A stretch of 64,000 bases of DNA. It comes from Nocardioides agri (GTDB lineage Bacteria > Actinomycetota > Actinomycetes > Propionibacteriales > Nocardioidaceae). Shown here one piece after another: positions 7,813 to 16,214 of this stretch. A program made the translations under genes and the position numbers. A model generated the notes under the pieces. That model saw only the letters and a program-made list of their open reading frames with translations. It did not search any database and was not told the origin of the DNA. The DNA lies in assembly GCF_013778305.1 (NCBI RefSeq), contig NZ_JACEIC010000002.1, positions 437,708-501,707 of the forward strand. The letters run 5' to 3'. Each line of letters opens with the position of its first letter. The first letter of the stretch is position 1.

Positions 7813-8964
7813 TCAGGACACCGACACGTGGGCCGACGCTCCGTCGACCGACTCCATGCCCTCCGCGATCCGCATGGCCTCCTCGATCAGGGTCTCCACG
7901 ATCTGCGACTCGGGCACGGTCTTGATGACCTCGCCCTTGACGAAGATCTGCCCCTTGCCGTTGCCGGACGCGACCCCGAGGTCGGCCTCGCGGGCCTCGC
8001 CCGGGCCGTTGACGACGCAGCCCATGACCGCGACGCGCAGCGGCACCTCGAGCCCGTCGAGGCCGGCGGTGACCTGCTCGGCGAGCGTGTAGACGTCGAC
8101 CTGGGCACGGCCGCAGGAGGGGCAGGAGACGATCTCGAGCCGGCGCGGCCGCAGGTTGAGCGACTCCAGGATCTGGAGGCCGACCTTGACCTCCTCGACC
8201 GGCGGCGCGGACAGCGAGACCCGGATCGTGTCGCCGATGCCCTTCGACAGTAGGGCACCGAACGCCGTCGCCGACTTGATGGTGCCCTGGAACGCCGGGC
8301 CCGCCTCGGTGACGCCGAGGTGCAGCGGCCAGTCGCCCCGCTCGGCGAGCATCTCGTAGGCGCGCACCATCACGACCGGGTCGTTGTGCTTGACCGAGAT
8401 CTTGAAGTCGTGGAAGTCGTGCTCCTCGAAGAGGCTCGCCTCCCAGACCGCCGACTCGACGAGCGCCTCGGGCGTCGCCTTGCCGTACTTCTCGAGCAGC
8501 CGCTTGTCGAGCGAGCCCGCGTTGACGCCGATCCGGATCGAGGTGCCGCGGTCCTTGGCGGCCCGGGCGATCTCCTTGATCTGGTCGTCGAACTTCTTGA
8601 TGTTGCCGGGGTTGACGCGTACGGCGGCGCAGCCGGCGTCGATGGCGGCGAAGACGTACTTGGGCTGGAAGTGGATGTCGGCGATCACCGGGATCTGCGA
8701 CTTGCGCGCGATGTCCGGCAGCGCCTCGGCATCGTCGGCCGACGGGCACGCCACGCGCACGATGTCGCAGCCGGAGGCGGTCAGCTCGGCGATCTGCTGG
8801 AGGGTCCGGTTGACGTCGGAGGTCAGCGTGGTCGTCATGGACTGCACCGAGATCGGGTGGTCGCTGCCGACGCCGACGCTCCCGACCTGGATCTGGCGCG
8901 TCTTCCGGCGGGGAGCGAGCACCGGCGGCGGGGCCGCGGGCATGCCCAGGCTGATCTCGGTCAT
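7813..8964 (-). CDS. ispG: 4-hydroxy-3-methylbut-2-en-1-yl diphosphate synthase (flavodoxin)
   Basis: The 383-residue IspG (GcpE) catalyses the penultimate step of the MEP isoprenoid pathway, reducing and opening MEcPP to HMBPP. The TIM-barrel half starts with [20 protein letters not shown], and the C-terminal half holds the iron-sulfur ligands. Cys281 and Cys284 lie in CPSCGR and Cys316 in [10 protein letters not shown], with Glu323 as the usual fourth ligand. Length is normal for bacterial enzymes without the plant insert. It lies in the conserved dxr-rip1-ispG block, 20 bases after rip1, so two MEP enzymes here are likely co-transcribed. Confidence 0.97.
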   Translation of the reverse strand: MTEISLGMPAAPPPVLAPRRKTRQIQVGSVGVGSDHPISVQSMTTTLTSDVNRTLQQIAELTASGCDIVRVACPSADDAEALPDIARKSQIPVIADIHFQPKYVFAAIDAGCAAVRVNPGNIKKFDDQIKEIARAAKDRGTSIRIGVNAGSLDKRLLEKYGKATPEALVESAVWEASLFEEHDFHDFKISVKHNDPVVMVRAYEMLAERGDWPLHLGVTEAGPAFQGTIKSATAFGALLSKGIGDTIRVSLSAPPVEEVKVGLQILESLNLRPRRLEIVSCPSCGRAQVDVYTLAEQVTAGLDGLEVPLRVAVMGCVVNGPGEAREADLGVASGNGKGQIFVKGEVIKTVPESQIVETLIEEAMRIAEGMESVDGASAHVSVS

Positions 8965-8984
8965 GCCTCGATCCTAGGCGGCGA

Positions 8985-10340
8985 TCACGCGGGGAGCCGC
9001 ACGGGGACGACGAGGTCGCCGACGATCAGCACGATGCCCATCGCGAGCAGGACGCCCGCGACGCAGTAGGCCACGGGCAGCATCCGCGCGACGTCGACGT
9101 ACCCGGGGTCGGGGCGACCGCGGAGCCGCGCCCAGGCCCGGCGCAGCGCCTCGAACAGCGCACCGGCGATGTGGCCACCGTCGAGCGGCAGGAGCGGGAT
9201 GAAGTTGAACATGCCGATGAAGAAGTTGAAGCCGGCGATCAGCATCAGGAGGAAGACGGCCTTCTCCTTGACCGGGAACGCCTCTTCGGAGACGGTCTCA
9301 CCGGCGAACCGGCTGCCGCCGACGATGCTCACCGGGCCGTTGGGGTCGCGCTCCTCCAGGCCGACGATCGCCTGGCCGACGTCGAAGACCTTCAGCGGCA
9401 GCGTGCCGAGCGCGCTCACCGTGTTCTTGGTCATCACGCCCATCTGCTCGACGACGTAGACCGGGCCGCCGACCACGAACCCGGCGAACGTCGGGCTCAC
9501 CCCGAGGAAGCCGACCTGGGTCAGGGTCTCGTCGGTCTGCGAGGTCGGTCGGGCGGTGACGGTGGTGCTGGTGGTCAGCGTGAGGTCTCGGCCGTCGCGC
9601 TCGACGACGATCGTGGCGGAGCCGTCATCGTTGGCTCGGATCTGCTCCTGGAGGTCCTCCCAGGTGGTGAACGGCGTCCCGTTGAACGACAGGATCTTGT
9701 CGCCCTCCTGGATGCCGGCCGCCTTCGCCGGTGCGACCGGGTCGGAGTCGCGGCAGGCCCGGTCCGCCTCGGTGGCGGGCACGACGCAGTCGACGACGGA
9801 GCTGACCACGGGGCTGTAGGGCTTCGCATCGCCCGGGTTGCCGTAGGTGGCGAAGACGCCGACGAAGATGAAGAACGCGATGAGGAGGTTGACCGTCGGG
9901 CCGCCGGCCATCACGACGACCTTCTTCCACCAGGCCATCTTGTAGAAGAGCCGCTCGCTGTCCTCCGGCTTGATCGTCTCCCACTCGGCAGCGCGCGCGT
10001 CGGAGATCAGCTGGGTGAAGAGACCGGTGTTGGACTTCCGCACCCGCACGACCTGGTTGCCGTCCGCGTCGACGGTCACCTCGTCGGCGAGCTGGGCCGC
10101 GCCGGGCGGGAGCATGCCGACGATCTTGACGTAGCCGCCGAGCGGGATCGCCTTGACGCCGTACTCGGTCTCGCCGACCTGCTTGCTCCACACCGTGGGG
10201 CCGAAGCCGATGAAGTACTGGGTGACCTTCCCGCCGAACTTCTTCGCGGGGATCATGTGGCCGAGCTCGTGGAGCCCGATCGACGCCAGGATGGCGCCGA
10301 TGAAGATCACCACCCCGAGCAGGTAGAACAGCGCGCTCAC
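8985..10340 (-). CDS. rip1: Site-2 intramembrane metalloprotease (Rip1/RseP family)
   Basis: The 451-residue M50 protease cleaves membrane-embedded substrates such as anti-sigma factors within the bilayer. Zinc ligands His24 and His28 with catalytic Glu25 are in HELGHM of the first transmembrane segment. The third ligand Asp387 lies in PLLPLDGGH near the C-terminus. A periplasmic PDZ domain spans about residues 190-270 (AGIQEGDKILSFNG). Four membrane segments are visible. It sits between dxr and ispG as in mycobacteria. An ECF sigma factor and a membrane partner are encoded about 3 kb away, but nothing in the sequence shows that they are its clients. Confidence 0.95.
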   Translation of the reverse strand: MSALFYLLGVVIFIGAILASIGLHELGHMIPAKKFGGKVTQYFIGFGPTVWSKQVGETEYGVKAIPLGGYVKIVGMLPPGAAQLADEVTVDADGNQVVRVRKSNTGLFTQLISDARAAEWETIKPEDSERLFYKMAWWKKVVVMAGGPTVNLLIAFFIFVGVFATYGNPGDAKPYSPVVSSVVDCVVPATEADRACRDSDPVAPAKAAGIQEGDKILSFNGTPFTTWEDLQEQIRANDDGSATIVVERDGRDLTLTTSTTVTARPTSQTDETLTQVGFLGVSPTFAGFVVGGPVYVVEQMGVMTKNTVSALGTLPLKVFDVGQAIVGLEERDPNGPVSIVGGSRFAGETVSEEAFPVKEKAVFLLMLIAGFNFFIGMFNFIPLLPLDGGHIAGALFEALRRAWARLRGRPDPGYVDVARMLPVAYCVAGVLLAMGIVLIVGDLVVPVRLPA

Positions 10341-10350
10341 GGATCCCCGA

Positions 10351-11445
10351 TCATTGTTGCCCGATCACCTCGCGAGCCACGGTGCGGGCCCACGTGTCGG
10401 CGTCGAGGATGTCCTCGATCGCCACTTCAGAGGGTACGACGTGTCGGCTGAGAACCGACTGAATCGTCGGCACGATGCCGTTGAAGTCGAGCCGGCCGGC
10501 GCGGAACGCCTCGACGCACTCCTCGTTGGCCGCGTTGTAGACCGCCGGGGCCGTGCCGCCCCGCTCCCCCGCGCTCCGCGCCAGGGCGACCGCCGGGAAC
10601 GCCTCGTCGTCCAGGGGGAAGAACTGCCAGGTCTCCGGCCGCGTCCAGTCGACCGCCGGCGCCGCGTCGGGCACCCGGTCCGGCCAGGCCAGGCCGAGCG
10701 CGATCGGGATCAGCATGGTCGGCGGGCTGGCCTGCACGAGCGTCGAGCCGTCAACGAACTCCACCATCGAGTGCACGACGCTCGTCGGGTGCACGACCAC
10801 CTCGATCCGGTCGAAGGGGATGCCGAAGAGCAGGTGCGCCTCGATCACCTCCAGCCCCTTGTTGACCAGGGTCGCTGAGTTGATCGTGATCACCGGCCCC
10901 ATGTCCCACGTCGGGTGTGCCATCGCCTGCTCCGGCGTGACCCCGGCGAGCTCCTCACGGGTGCGGCCCCGGAACGGCCCGCCGCTGGCGGTGAGCACCA
11001 GCCGGCGTACCTCCTCGGGCGAGCCGCCGCGCAGGCACTGCGCGAGCGCGCTGTGCTCGGAGTCGACCGGCACGATCTGGTCGGGCTTGGCGCGCTCCAG
11101 CACGAGGGGGCCGCCCATGATCAGCGACTCCTTGTTGGCCAGCGCCAGGGTGTTGCCGGCGTCGAGCGCGGCCAGGGTCGGGCGCAGGCCGACCGCGCCG
11201 GTGATCCCGTTGAGCACGACGTCGCAGGCCTGGGACGCGGCCTCGACCGAGGCGTCCTCGCCGAGGCCCGAGCACGCCGGCGCGAACTCGGCCACCTGCT
11301 GCTCGAACAGGTCCGGGTTGGAGCCGCCGGCGGTCAGGCCGACCACCCGGAACCGGTCGGGGTTGGCGCGCACGAGGTCCAGCGCCTGGGTGCCGATGGA
11401 GCCGGTGCTGCCGAGGATGACGATGTCTCTTGCCGGACCACTCAC
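10351..11445 (-). CDS. dxr: 1-deoxy-D-xylulose 5-phosphate reductoisomerase, short form
   Basis: The enzyme converts DXP to MEP with NADPH, the committed step of the MEP pathway. [13 protein letters not shown] near the N-terminus binds [27 protein letters not shown] and [16 protein letters not shown] are the metal and substrate-binding signatures. At 364 residues it is about 20-30 shorter than usual. The shortening lies between [12 protein letters not shown] and [10 protein letters not shown], in the linker before the NADPH-domain helix. The GTG at 11445 follows a GGGAGGA element by about 8 bases. It begins the dxr-rip1-ispG operon. All active-site motifs are intact, so it should be functional. 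Confidence 0.95.
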   Translation of the reverse strand: MSGPARDIVILGSTGSIGTQALDLVRANPDRFRVVGLTAGGSNPDLFEQQVAEFAPACSGLGEDASVEAASQACDVVLNGITGAVGLRPTLAALDAGNTLALANKESLIMGGPLVLERAKPDQIVPVDSEHSALAQCLRGGSPEEVRRLVLTASGGPFRGRTREELAGVTPEQAMAHPTWDMGPVITINSATLVNKGLEVIEAHLLFGIPFDRIEVVVHPTSVVHSMVEFVDGSTLVQASPPTMLIPIALGLAWPDRVPDAAPAVDWTRPETWQFFPLDDEAFPAVALARSAGERGGTAPAVYNAANEECVEAFRAGRLDFNGIVPTIQSVLSRHVVPSEVAIEDILDADTWARTVAREVIGQQ

Positions 11446-11487
11446 GCCGCCATCCTCCCGCACTCGGGTCGGCACTACATTGCTGGC

Positions 11488-12807
11488 ATGAGCATCGCGC
11501 AGGAACGCCGCCTCGTCACCGAGATCCCCGGCCCCGGCTCGCTGGAGCGACTGGACCGCAAGAAGGCCCACGTGGCCGACGGGGTCGGCACGACCCTTCC
11601 CGTCTTCATCGTGGCGGCCGGCGGCGGCGTGCTCGTCGACGTCGACGGCAACCACCTCATCGACCTCGGCTCCGGCATCGCGGTGACCACCGTCGGCAAC
11701 GCCGCGCCGGCGGTCGTCCGCAACGTCCAGGAGCAGGTGGCGGCCTTCACGCACACCTGCTTCATGGTCACGCCGTACGACGGCTACGTGGACGTGTGCG
11801 CCGCGCTGGCCGAGCTCACGCCGGGCGACCACGCGAAGAAGTCGGCGCTCTTCAACTCCGGTGCCGAGGCGGTCGAGAACGCCGTGAAGATCGCGCGCGT
11901 GGCGACCGGCCGGGACGCGGTCGCGGTCTTCGACCACGCCTACCACGGCCGCACGAACCTCACGATGGCGATGACGGCCAAGAACATGCCGTACAAGAAC
12001 GGCTTCGGCCCGTTCGCCGGCGAGGTCTACCGCGCGCCGATGTCCTACCCGCTCCGCGACGGCCTCTCGGGCGCCGACGCGGCCGCCCGCGCGATCGACG
12101 TGCTCGACAAGCAGGTCGGCGCGGCCAACCTCGCCTGCATCGTGATCGAGCCGATCCAGGGCGAGGGCGGCTTCGTGGTGCCGGCGCCGGGCTTCCTGCC
12201 CGCGCTCGCCGCGTGGGCGAAGGACAACGGGATCGTGTTCATCGCCGACGAGATCCAGTCCGGCTTCTGCCGCACCGGCGACTGGTTCGCGAGCGACCAC
12301 GAGGGGGTCGTGCCGGACCTGGTCACCACGGCCAAGGGCATCGCCGGCGGCCTGCCGCTGGCCGGCGTCACCGGCCGCGCCGACCTGATGGACGCCGTGC
12401 ACGTCGGCGGCCTCGGCGGCACGTACGGCGGCAACCCGATCGCCTGCGCCGCGGCGCTCGGCTCCATCGAGGAGATGAGGACGCACGCCCTCGGCGAGCG
12501 CGCCCGCGAGATCGGCGAGCGGATCACCGCCCGCCTCGAGGCGCTCCGGGCAGAGCACGACGTCATCGCCGAGATCCGCGGTCGCGGCGCGATGATGGCG
12601 ATCGAGCTGTGCAAGCCCGGCACCACCGAGCCCGACCCCGTGCGGACCGCGGCGATCTCCGCCTACTGCCACAAGGCGGGCGTCGTGACGCTCACCTGCG
12701 GCACCTGGGGCAACGTGTTCCGCTTCCTGCCGCCGCTCTCGATCAGCGACGCGCTGCTCGACGAGGCGTTCGACGTGGTCGCGGAGGCGTTCACGGCGAC
12801 GGCGTGA
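11488..12807 (+). CDS. gabT: 4-aminobutyrate--2-oxoglutarate transaminase
   Basis: The 439-residue class III PLP aminotransferase converts GABA to succinate semialdehyde. PLP-binding features are [43 protein letters not shown] and Lys283 in [14 protein letters not shown]. The sequence is that of actinobacterial GabT rather than ornithine transaminase (note the [10 protein letters not shown] loop). The ATG at 11488 was chosen over a much longer upstream frame because it gives the normal N-terminus. It diverges from dxr with a 42-base gap and ends 17 bases inside the convergent gene at 12791. It would complete the putrescine/agmatine route encoded at 36-41 kb. Confidence 0.9.
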   Translation: MSIAQERRLVTEIPGPGSLERLDRKKAHVADGVGTTLPVFIVAAGGGVLVDVDGNHLIDLGSGIAVTTVGNAAPAVVRNVQEQVAAFTHTCFMVTPYDGYVDVCAALAELTPGDHAKKSALFNSGAEAVENAVKIARVATGRDAVAVFDHAYHGRTNLTMAMTAKNMPYKNGFGPFAGEVYRAPMSYPLRDGLSGADAAARAIDVLDKQVGAANLACIVIEPIQGEGGFVVPAPGFLPALAAWAKDNGIVFIADEIQSGFCRTGDWFASDHEGVVPDLVTTAKGIAGGLPLAGVTGRADLMDAVHVGGLGGTYGGNPIACAAALGSIEEMRTHALGERAREIGERITARLEALRAEHDVIAEIRGRGAMMAIELCKPGTTEPDPVRTAAISAYCHKAGVVTLTCGTWGNVFRFLPPLSISDALLDEAFDVVAEAFTATA

Positions 12808-14137
12808 CCGACGGCTGCGGCGCACCCGGGGCGACCAGCACCCGGGTGCTCGCCCCGGCGTGCGCGCCGGTCGGCACGATGCGGACGACGTACCAGCTCT
12901 GCGTCGTCGGCGCGGGCACCGAGAACAGGACCTGCCCGTTGGCGCCCAGGCTGGTGCTCGTCAGGACGACCTGCTCGCCGTCGCGACGCGTCATCAGCAG
13001 CACCGGGGAACCGGGCCGGCCGCCTGCGACCGCGACGGAGACGGTCGCGGCACTGCCGGAGGTGCTGGAGGACGCGGTCAGCGTCGGCTTCAGCACGAGT
13101 CGCCAGGCCGCGCTGCGCACGTCCTGGACCTTGATCCGGTAGCGGGCCGTCCGGTCCGCGGGCGCCGAGGTCAGCGAGACGGTGCCGTCCTGTGAGGTCG
13201 TCCCCACGCCCACCTCGCGCCAGCCGCCGTCCGTCTGCTGCTGCAGCACGACGCGGGCGCCGGGCACGGCCGAGCCGTCCGGCGCGCGCACGACGCCCGA
13301 GAACACCGTCGTCTGGCCGGGCGCGACCCGGTGGCCGACCGCCGCCTCGATGATCGCGTTCGCCGGGGGCGGCGGGGTCACGTCGGCCGTGGGATTGGCC
13401 GTCGGGCTGGTCGACAGCGTGGTGGTCGGGCTGGCCGTGGGACTGGCGGACGGGCTGGTCGTCGAGCTGCCGGACGGGCTGGCGGTCGGGTCGGCGCTCG
13501 GGCTGGCGGACGCCGTCCCGGTCGGCGTGCCGGTGGGCGACTCACCCATCGCCGGGGTCGGGCTCGGCGCCGGGGGCGTGGGCTCCGCCGAGCCGGTCGG
13601 CAGCGGCGCCGGTGCCCCGGTCGGCGCGGCCTCGGGAGAGGCCGTCGCGTCGGGGGTCGTCGGGTCCGTCGCCTCTGGGCTCGGCGTCGAGCTCGGTGTC
13701 GGCTCGCCCGTGGGCGACGCCGCGGGCTCGGTGGTCGTGCCGGTGGGCGCCGGCGCCGGCGGTGCCTCGGGCTGCGGCGGCGCGACCTGGTCGGCCTCGA
13801 CCTGGTCGACGGGCGCCTGCGGGTCGGCGGGCGGGACGCCGATCGGGCCGAGGACCCGGTGGACCGCGCCCTGCACGGGCGCGGGCAGGTGGCTGGAGTA
13901 CGCCGCCGCAGCGACGCCGGCACCGGCCAGGGCGAAGGCGACGGCCAGCGTCGACGCGGTGCCGACTCGGCGTACGGTGCGCCCGGAGACCGGTCGCAGC
14001 AGGGTCACGCTCGGCGCGGCCGTCGGGCCCTCCGCGCGGTACAGCGCGCGGTAGGTCGCCTCGTCGGCCAGCTCGGTCGGTGTCGGCGGCGCGTTCAGCG
14101 CGCGCACCAGGTCGTGCTCGTCGAAGCCGCTGTTCAT
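12791..14137 (-). CDS. Stalked single-pass membrane protein downstream of an ECF sigma factor (possible anti-sigma)
   Basis: The 448-residue protein has an N-terminal cytoplasmic stretch (1-60; [20 protein letters not shown]) and one membrane segment (about 62-85; [23 protein letters not shown]). A Pro/Ser/Thr stalk follows (about 115-255), then an extracellular beta-sandwich pair (about 260-445). The start at 14137 overlaps the sigma-factor stop as ATGA, so the two are translated together. Position and topology suggest a membrane-bound regulator of the sigma factor, but no zinc-binding HxxxCxxC motif is present, so this is inference. The beta domains resemble those of the next gene, 14809-16086. 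The last 17 bases overlap gabT on the other strand. Confidence 0.7.
   Translation of the reverse strand: MNSGFDEHDLVRALNAPPTPTELADEATYRALYRAEGPTAAPSVTLLRPVSGRTVRRVGTASTLAVAFALAGAGVAAAAYSSHLPAPVQGAVHRVLGPIGVPPADPQAPVDQVEADQVAPPQPEAPPAPAPTGTTTEPAASPTGEPTPSSTPSPEATDPTTPDATASPEAAPTGAPAPLPTGSAEPTPPAPSPTPAMGESPTGTPTGTASASPSADPTASPSGSSTTSPSASPTASPTTTLSTSPTANPTADVTPPPPANAIIEAAVGHRVAPGQTTVFSGVVRAPDGSAVPGARVVLQQQTDGGWREVGVGTTSQDGTVSLTSAPADRTARYRIKVQDVRSAAWRLVLKPTLTASSSTSGSAATVSVAVAGGRPGSPVLLMTRRDGEQVVLTSTSLGANGQVLFSVPAPTTQSWYVVRIVPTGAHAGASTRVLVAPGAPQPSVTPSP
13375..13790 (-). repeat. Low-complexity Pro/Ser/Thr stalk coding repeat
   Basis: The DNA repeats short units encoding SPTASP/SPSASP-like hexapeptides within the membrane protein gene. 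Such tracts form extended, often glycosylated cell-wall-spanning stalks. Copy number is likely to vary by slippage. Confidence 0.7.
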
Positions 14138-14784
14138 CGCAGCTCGTCCTTCCATTGATCTTCTTCCACGGTCCGGGCCAGTGCGCGGAGCGCGCGATGC
14201 ACTCCGACCCGCACCGTCCCGGGCCGCTTCCCCAGCAGTCGGGCGACGTCGGCGACGTCCAACCCGGCGACCACTCTCAGCGTCACCATCTCGGCCTGCG
14301 CCGGCGGCAGGGTCGCCACCAGCCTCAGAGCGGCGGACAACGACTCGTTCTCCGCCGCGTGCTGCTCTGCGCTCGGGGCGGTCGGCCCGGAGCCGGTCGC
14401 CGCGACCGGGTCAGCCACGAGGATCGCCGGCCGGCGGGTCCGGGCCCGTCCCTGGTCGATCGCGCGGTTGCGCGCGATCGTGAAGAGCCATGCCCGGAAC
14501 TCCGGCACCCCGCCCTGGAAGGTGCCCAGGCTCCGGACCACCTGCACCCACGTCTCGGCGGCGACGTCCTCCGGCGCGTCGTCCCCGCGCGAGCGCAGGT
14601 AGCGCAGGAGCCGGGGGTGCAGATCCCGCCACAGCACCGCGAACCCCCCCTCGTCGCCGGCACGGGCCGCGTCGAGCGCCCACACCAGCTGCTCGTCGCC
14701 GCTCGAGGTCGCCCGCTCCCGACTGCGAGACGTCGCCATCCCGAAGTCAGCCACCAGCTCGTAGGCCTCGTCCAGCGTGCTCAC
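14134..14784 (-). CDS. ECF-family RNA polymerase sigma factor
   Basis: The 216-residue protein has a sigma-2 region (about 35-105) with FAVLWRDLHPRLLRYLRSRG, EDVAAETWVQVVRSL and FRAWLFTIARNRAIDQGR. A sigma-4 helix-turn-helix follows (about 150-205) with LPPAQAEMVTLRVVAGLDVADVA and LGKRPGTVRVGVHRALRAL. It directs RNA polymerase to a specific promoter set. The start at 14784 is the first in frame; an internal Met at residue 16 is possible. It is coupled to the stalked membrane protein by ATGA, and a secreted Ig-like protein lies 24 bases upstream in the same direction. The likely stimulus concerns the cell envelope. Confidence 0.9.
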   Translation of the reverse strand: MSTLDEAYELVADFGMATSRSRERATSSGDEQLVWALDAARAGDEGGFAVLWRDLHPRLLRYLRSRGDDAPEDVAAETWVQVVRSLGTFQGGVPEFRAWLFTIARNRAIDQGRARTRRPAILVADPVAATGSGPTAPSAEQHAAENESLSAALRLVATLPPAQAEMVTLRVVAGLDVADVARLLGKRPGTVRVGVHRALRALARTVEEDQWKDELR

Positions 14785-14808
14785 CCCGATGTCTGCTCGT
14801 CCGGTCGA

Positions 14809-16086
14809 TCAGGCGGTCAGCGTCGCGCTGGTGCTCGACGCGAACTCAGGTCCGTCGTACACCAGACGGTAGCTGGCACCGGGCGTGATGGGCCGCACGA
14901 AGCGCACCCGGCCACGGGCGTTGGTGAGCCCCGACACCACGTCGCGCCAGGTCGCCGTGGTGGCATCGTAGGTCTGCAACGTCACCTCGGCGTTGCGCAC
15001 CGGGTCGGCGTCCGCGACGAGTCGGCCGGTGATCACGAAGCCCTCCGGCGCCGTGGCCCCGCGGATCGCCAGCGCGCTCGCCGACCGGATCGCCACCCGC
15101 ACCGACCCGCTCCGGCCCGCCGGCACGTCGCCGGTGGCATTCGACCTCAGCCGGTACGCCGTCGTCACGGTCGGCGCCGCGAGCAGGCTCACGGACCCGT
15201 CGGCGGCGGTGGTCGTCGACGCCACCATGAGCCAGGACGCGCCGCTGCCCACCTCCCGGGCCAGCAGGTCGACGGTCGCGCCGACGAGCGGGCCGGTCTC
15301 GGCGGTGACTGTGCCGGTGATCGAGGTCGACTCCCCGGGGTCGAGCAGCACCGGATCGGCGGCGATCGTGACGACCGGTCGCATCTGCACGTCGACGACG
15401 CCGCTCCGGGTCGGTCGGTAGGCCGCGGTGCCTGCGAACGTGAACCGGTACTGGGTGTGGGTGCGGGGGCGGATGAGGAAGTGCACCTGGCCGGCGCGAT
15501 CGGTGCGTCGCGCATAGTGGAACTGCCAGACGCCCGCCCCCGCGGACTTGGCGAGCAGCACGACCCGTCGGTGGCCGAGACCCGCCTGGGGCTCGCCGCG
15601 GAGCCGACCCCGCAGGGTGGTGGCCGCCCCGGGGAGCACGGCGGGCTTCACGGCCCGGATCGACATCGACGTCGGCGACCGGCGACCCGGGGACGCGACC
15701 GTCCGCACCCGGACGACGACCACCGCGCTGGTCGCCGGCGCGGCGTCCTCGGCTCCGGCGTACCGCAGGCGGTAGCGGGTGGTCACCGCGGGCTGGACGT
15801 CGACCCGCACCTTCCCGCTCGTGCTCGTCACGGCCTCGGCGACAGGCAGGAAGTCGGCCTCGCCGGTCGCTCGGGCCTCGAGCTCGACCGGACGACCGGA
15901 CGCCGCGGCGTCCGGCACGAAGAGGAAGCCCACGATGGTCGCGGTGCCGCCCGCCACGACCGCGCCGTTCTCCGCCCGGATGGAGATCGACGTCGGCTGC
16001 TGGGCGAGCGCCGGACCGGGTATCCCGAACCCGGTCAGCGCGAGCATCACCGCCACGAGGACGGCGATCGGCCGGACGTCGCGCAT
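14809..16086 (-). CDS. Secreted protein with tandem Ig-like domains
   Basis: The 425-residue protein has a Sec signal peptide (MRDVRPIAVLVAVMLALTGF, cleavage near ALAQ). Four similar beta-sandwich repeats of about 100 residues follow, each with a pattern such as YRLRYAG, YRFTFAG, YRLRSNA or YRLVYDG at its last strand and a preceding GxVRV/GxVHF strand. Repeats of this type occur in cell-surface and adhesion proteins. No enzymatic motif or wall anchor is visible. The ATG at 16086 is preceded by AAGGAG about 6 bases upstream. It likely forms an operon with the ECF sigma factor and stalked protein, whose ectodomain resembles these repeats. Confidence 0.75.
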   Translation of the reverse strand: MRDVRPIAVLVAVMLALTGFGIPGPALAQQPTSISIRAENGAVVAGGTATIVGFLFVPDAAASGRPVELEARATGEADFLPVAEAVTSTSGKVRVDVQPAVTTRYRLRYAGAEDAAPATSAVVVVRVRTVASPGRRSPTSMSIRAVKPAVLPGAATTLRGRLRGEPQAGLGHRRVVLLAKSAGAGVWQFHYARRTDRAGQVHFLIRPRTHTQYRFTFAGTAAYRPTRSGVVDVQMRPVVTIAADPVLLDPGESTSITGTVTAETGPLVGATVDLLAREVGSGASWLMVASTTTAADGSVSLLAAPTVTTAYRLRSNATGDVPAGRSGSVRVAIRSASALAIRGATAPEGFVITGRLVADADPVRNAEVTLQTYDATTATWRDVVSGLTNARGRVRFVRPITPGASYRLVYDGPEFASSTSATLTA

Positions 16087-16185
16087 GCTGCTCCTTCTCG
16101 TCGGTCGACCGCAGGGGGTCGTTGCTGCATCTGCTCCGGACAGCGACGACGACCGGGATCGCGTTACAGCGTGGCCCAGGATCCC

Positions 16186-16199
16186 TTGACGCGCGTCAA
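16186..16199. promoter_or_regulatory. Perfect 14-bp palindrome upstream of the amidohydrolase gene
   Basis: TTGACGCGCGTCAA is fully self-complementary and lies 15-28 bases before the ATG at 16214. Its left half TTGAC could also serve as a -35 element. A second symmetric site follows after one base. Confidence 0.5.
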
Positions 16200-16200
16200 C

Positions 16201-16214
16201 TAGAACCTGTTCCA
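16201..16214. promoter_or_regulatory. Site matching the KstR operator consensus
   Basis: TAGAACCTGTTCCA fits TNNAACNNGTTNNA at every fixed position, the consensus described for the steroid-degradation repressor KstR in actinobacteria. Its last base is the A of the ATG at 16214, so a bound repressor would block initiation. No steroid genes lie nearby and a chance match is possible. Confidence 0.4.

Noticed and set aside
13375..13790. CRISPR-like or tandem-repeat array
   Set aside because: The repeats are short, irregular, in frame and encode a Pro/Ser/Thr stalk within a membrane protein.
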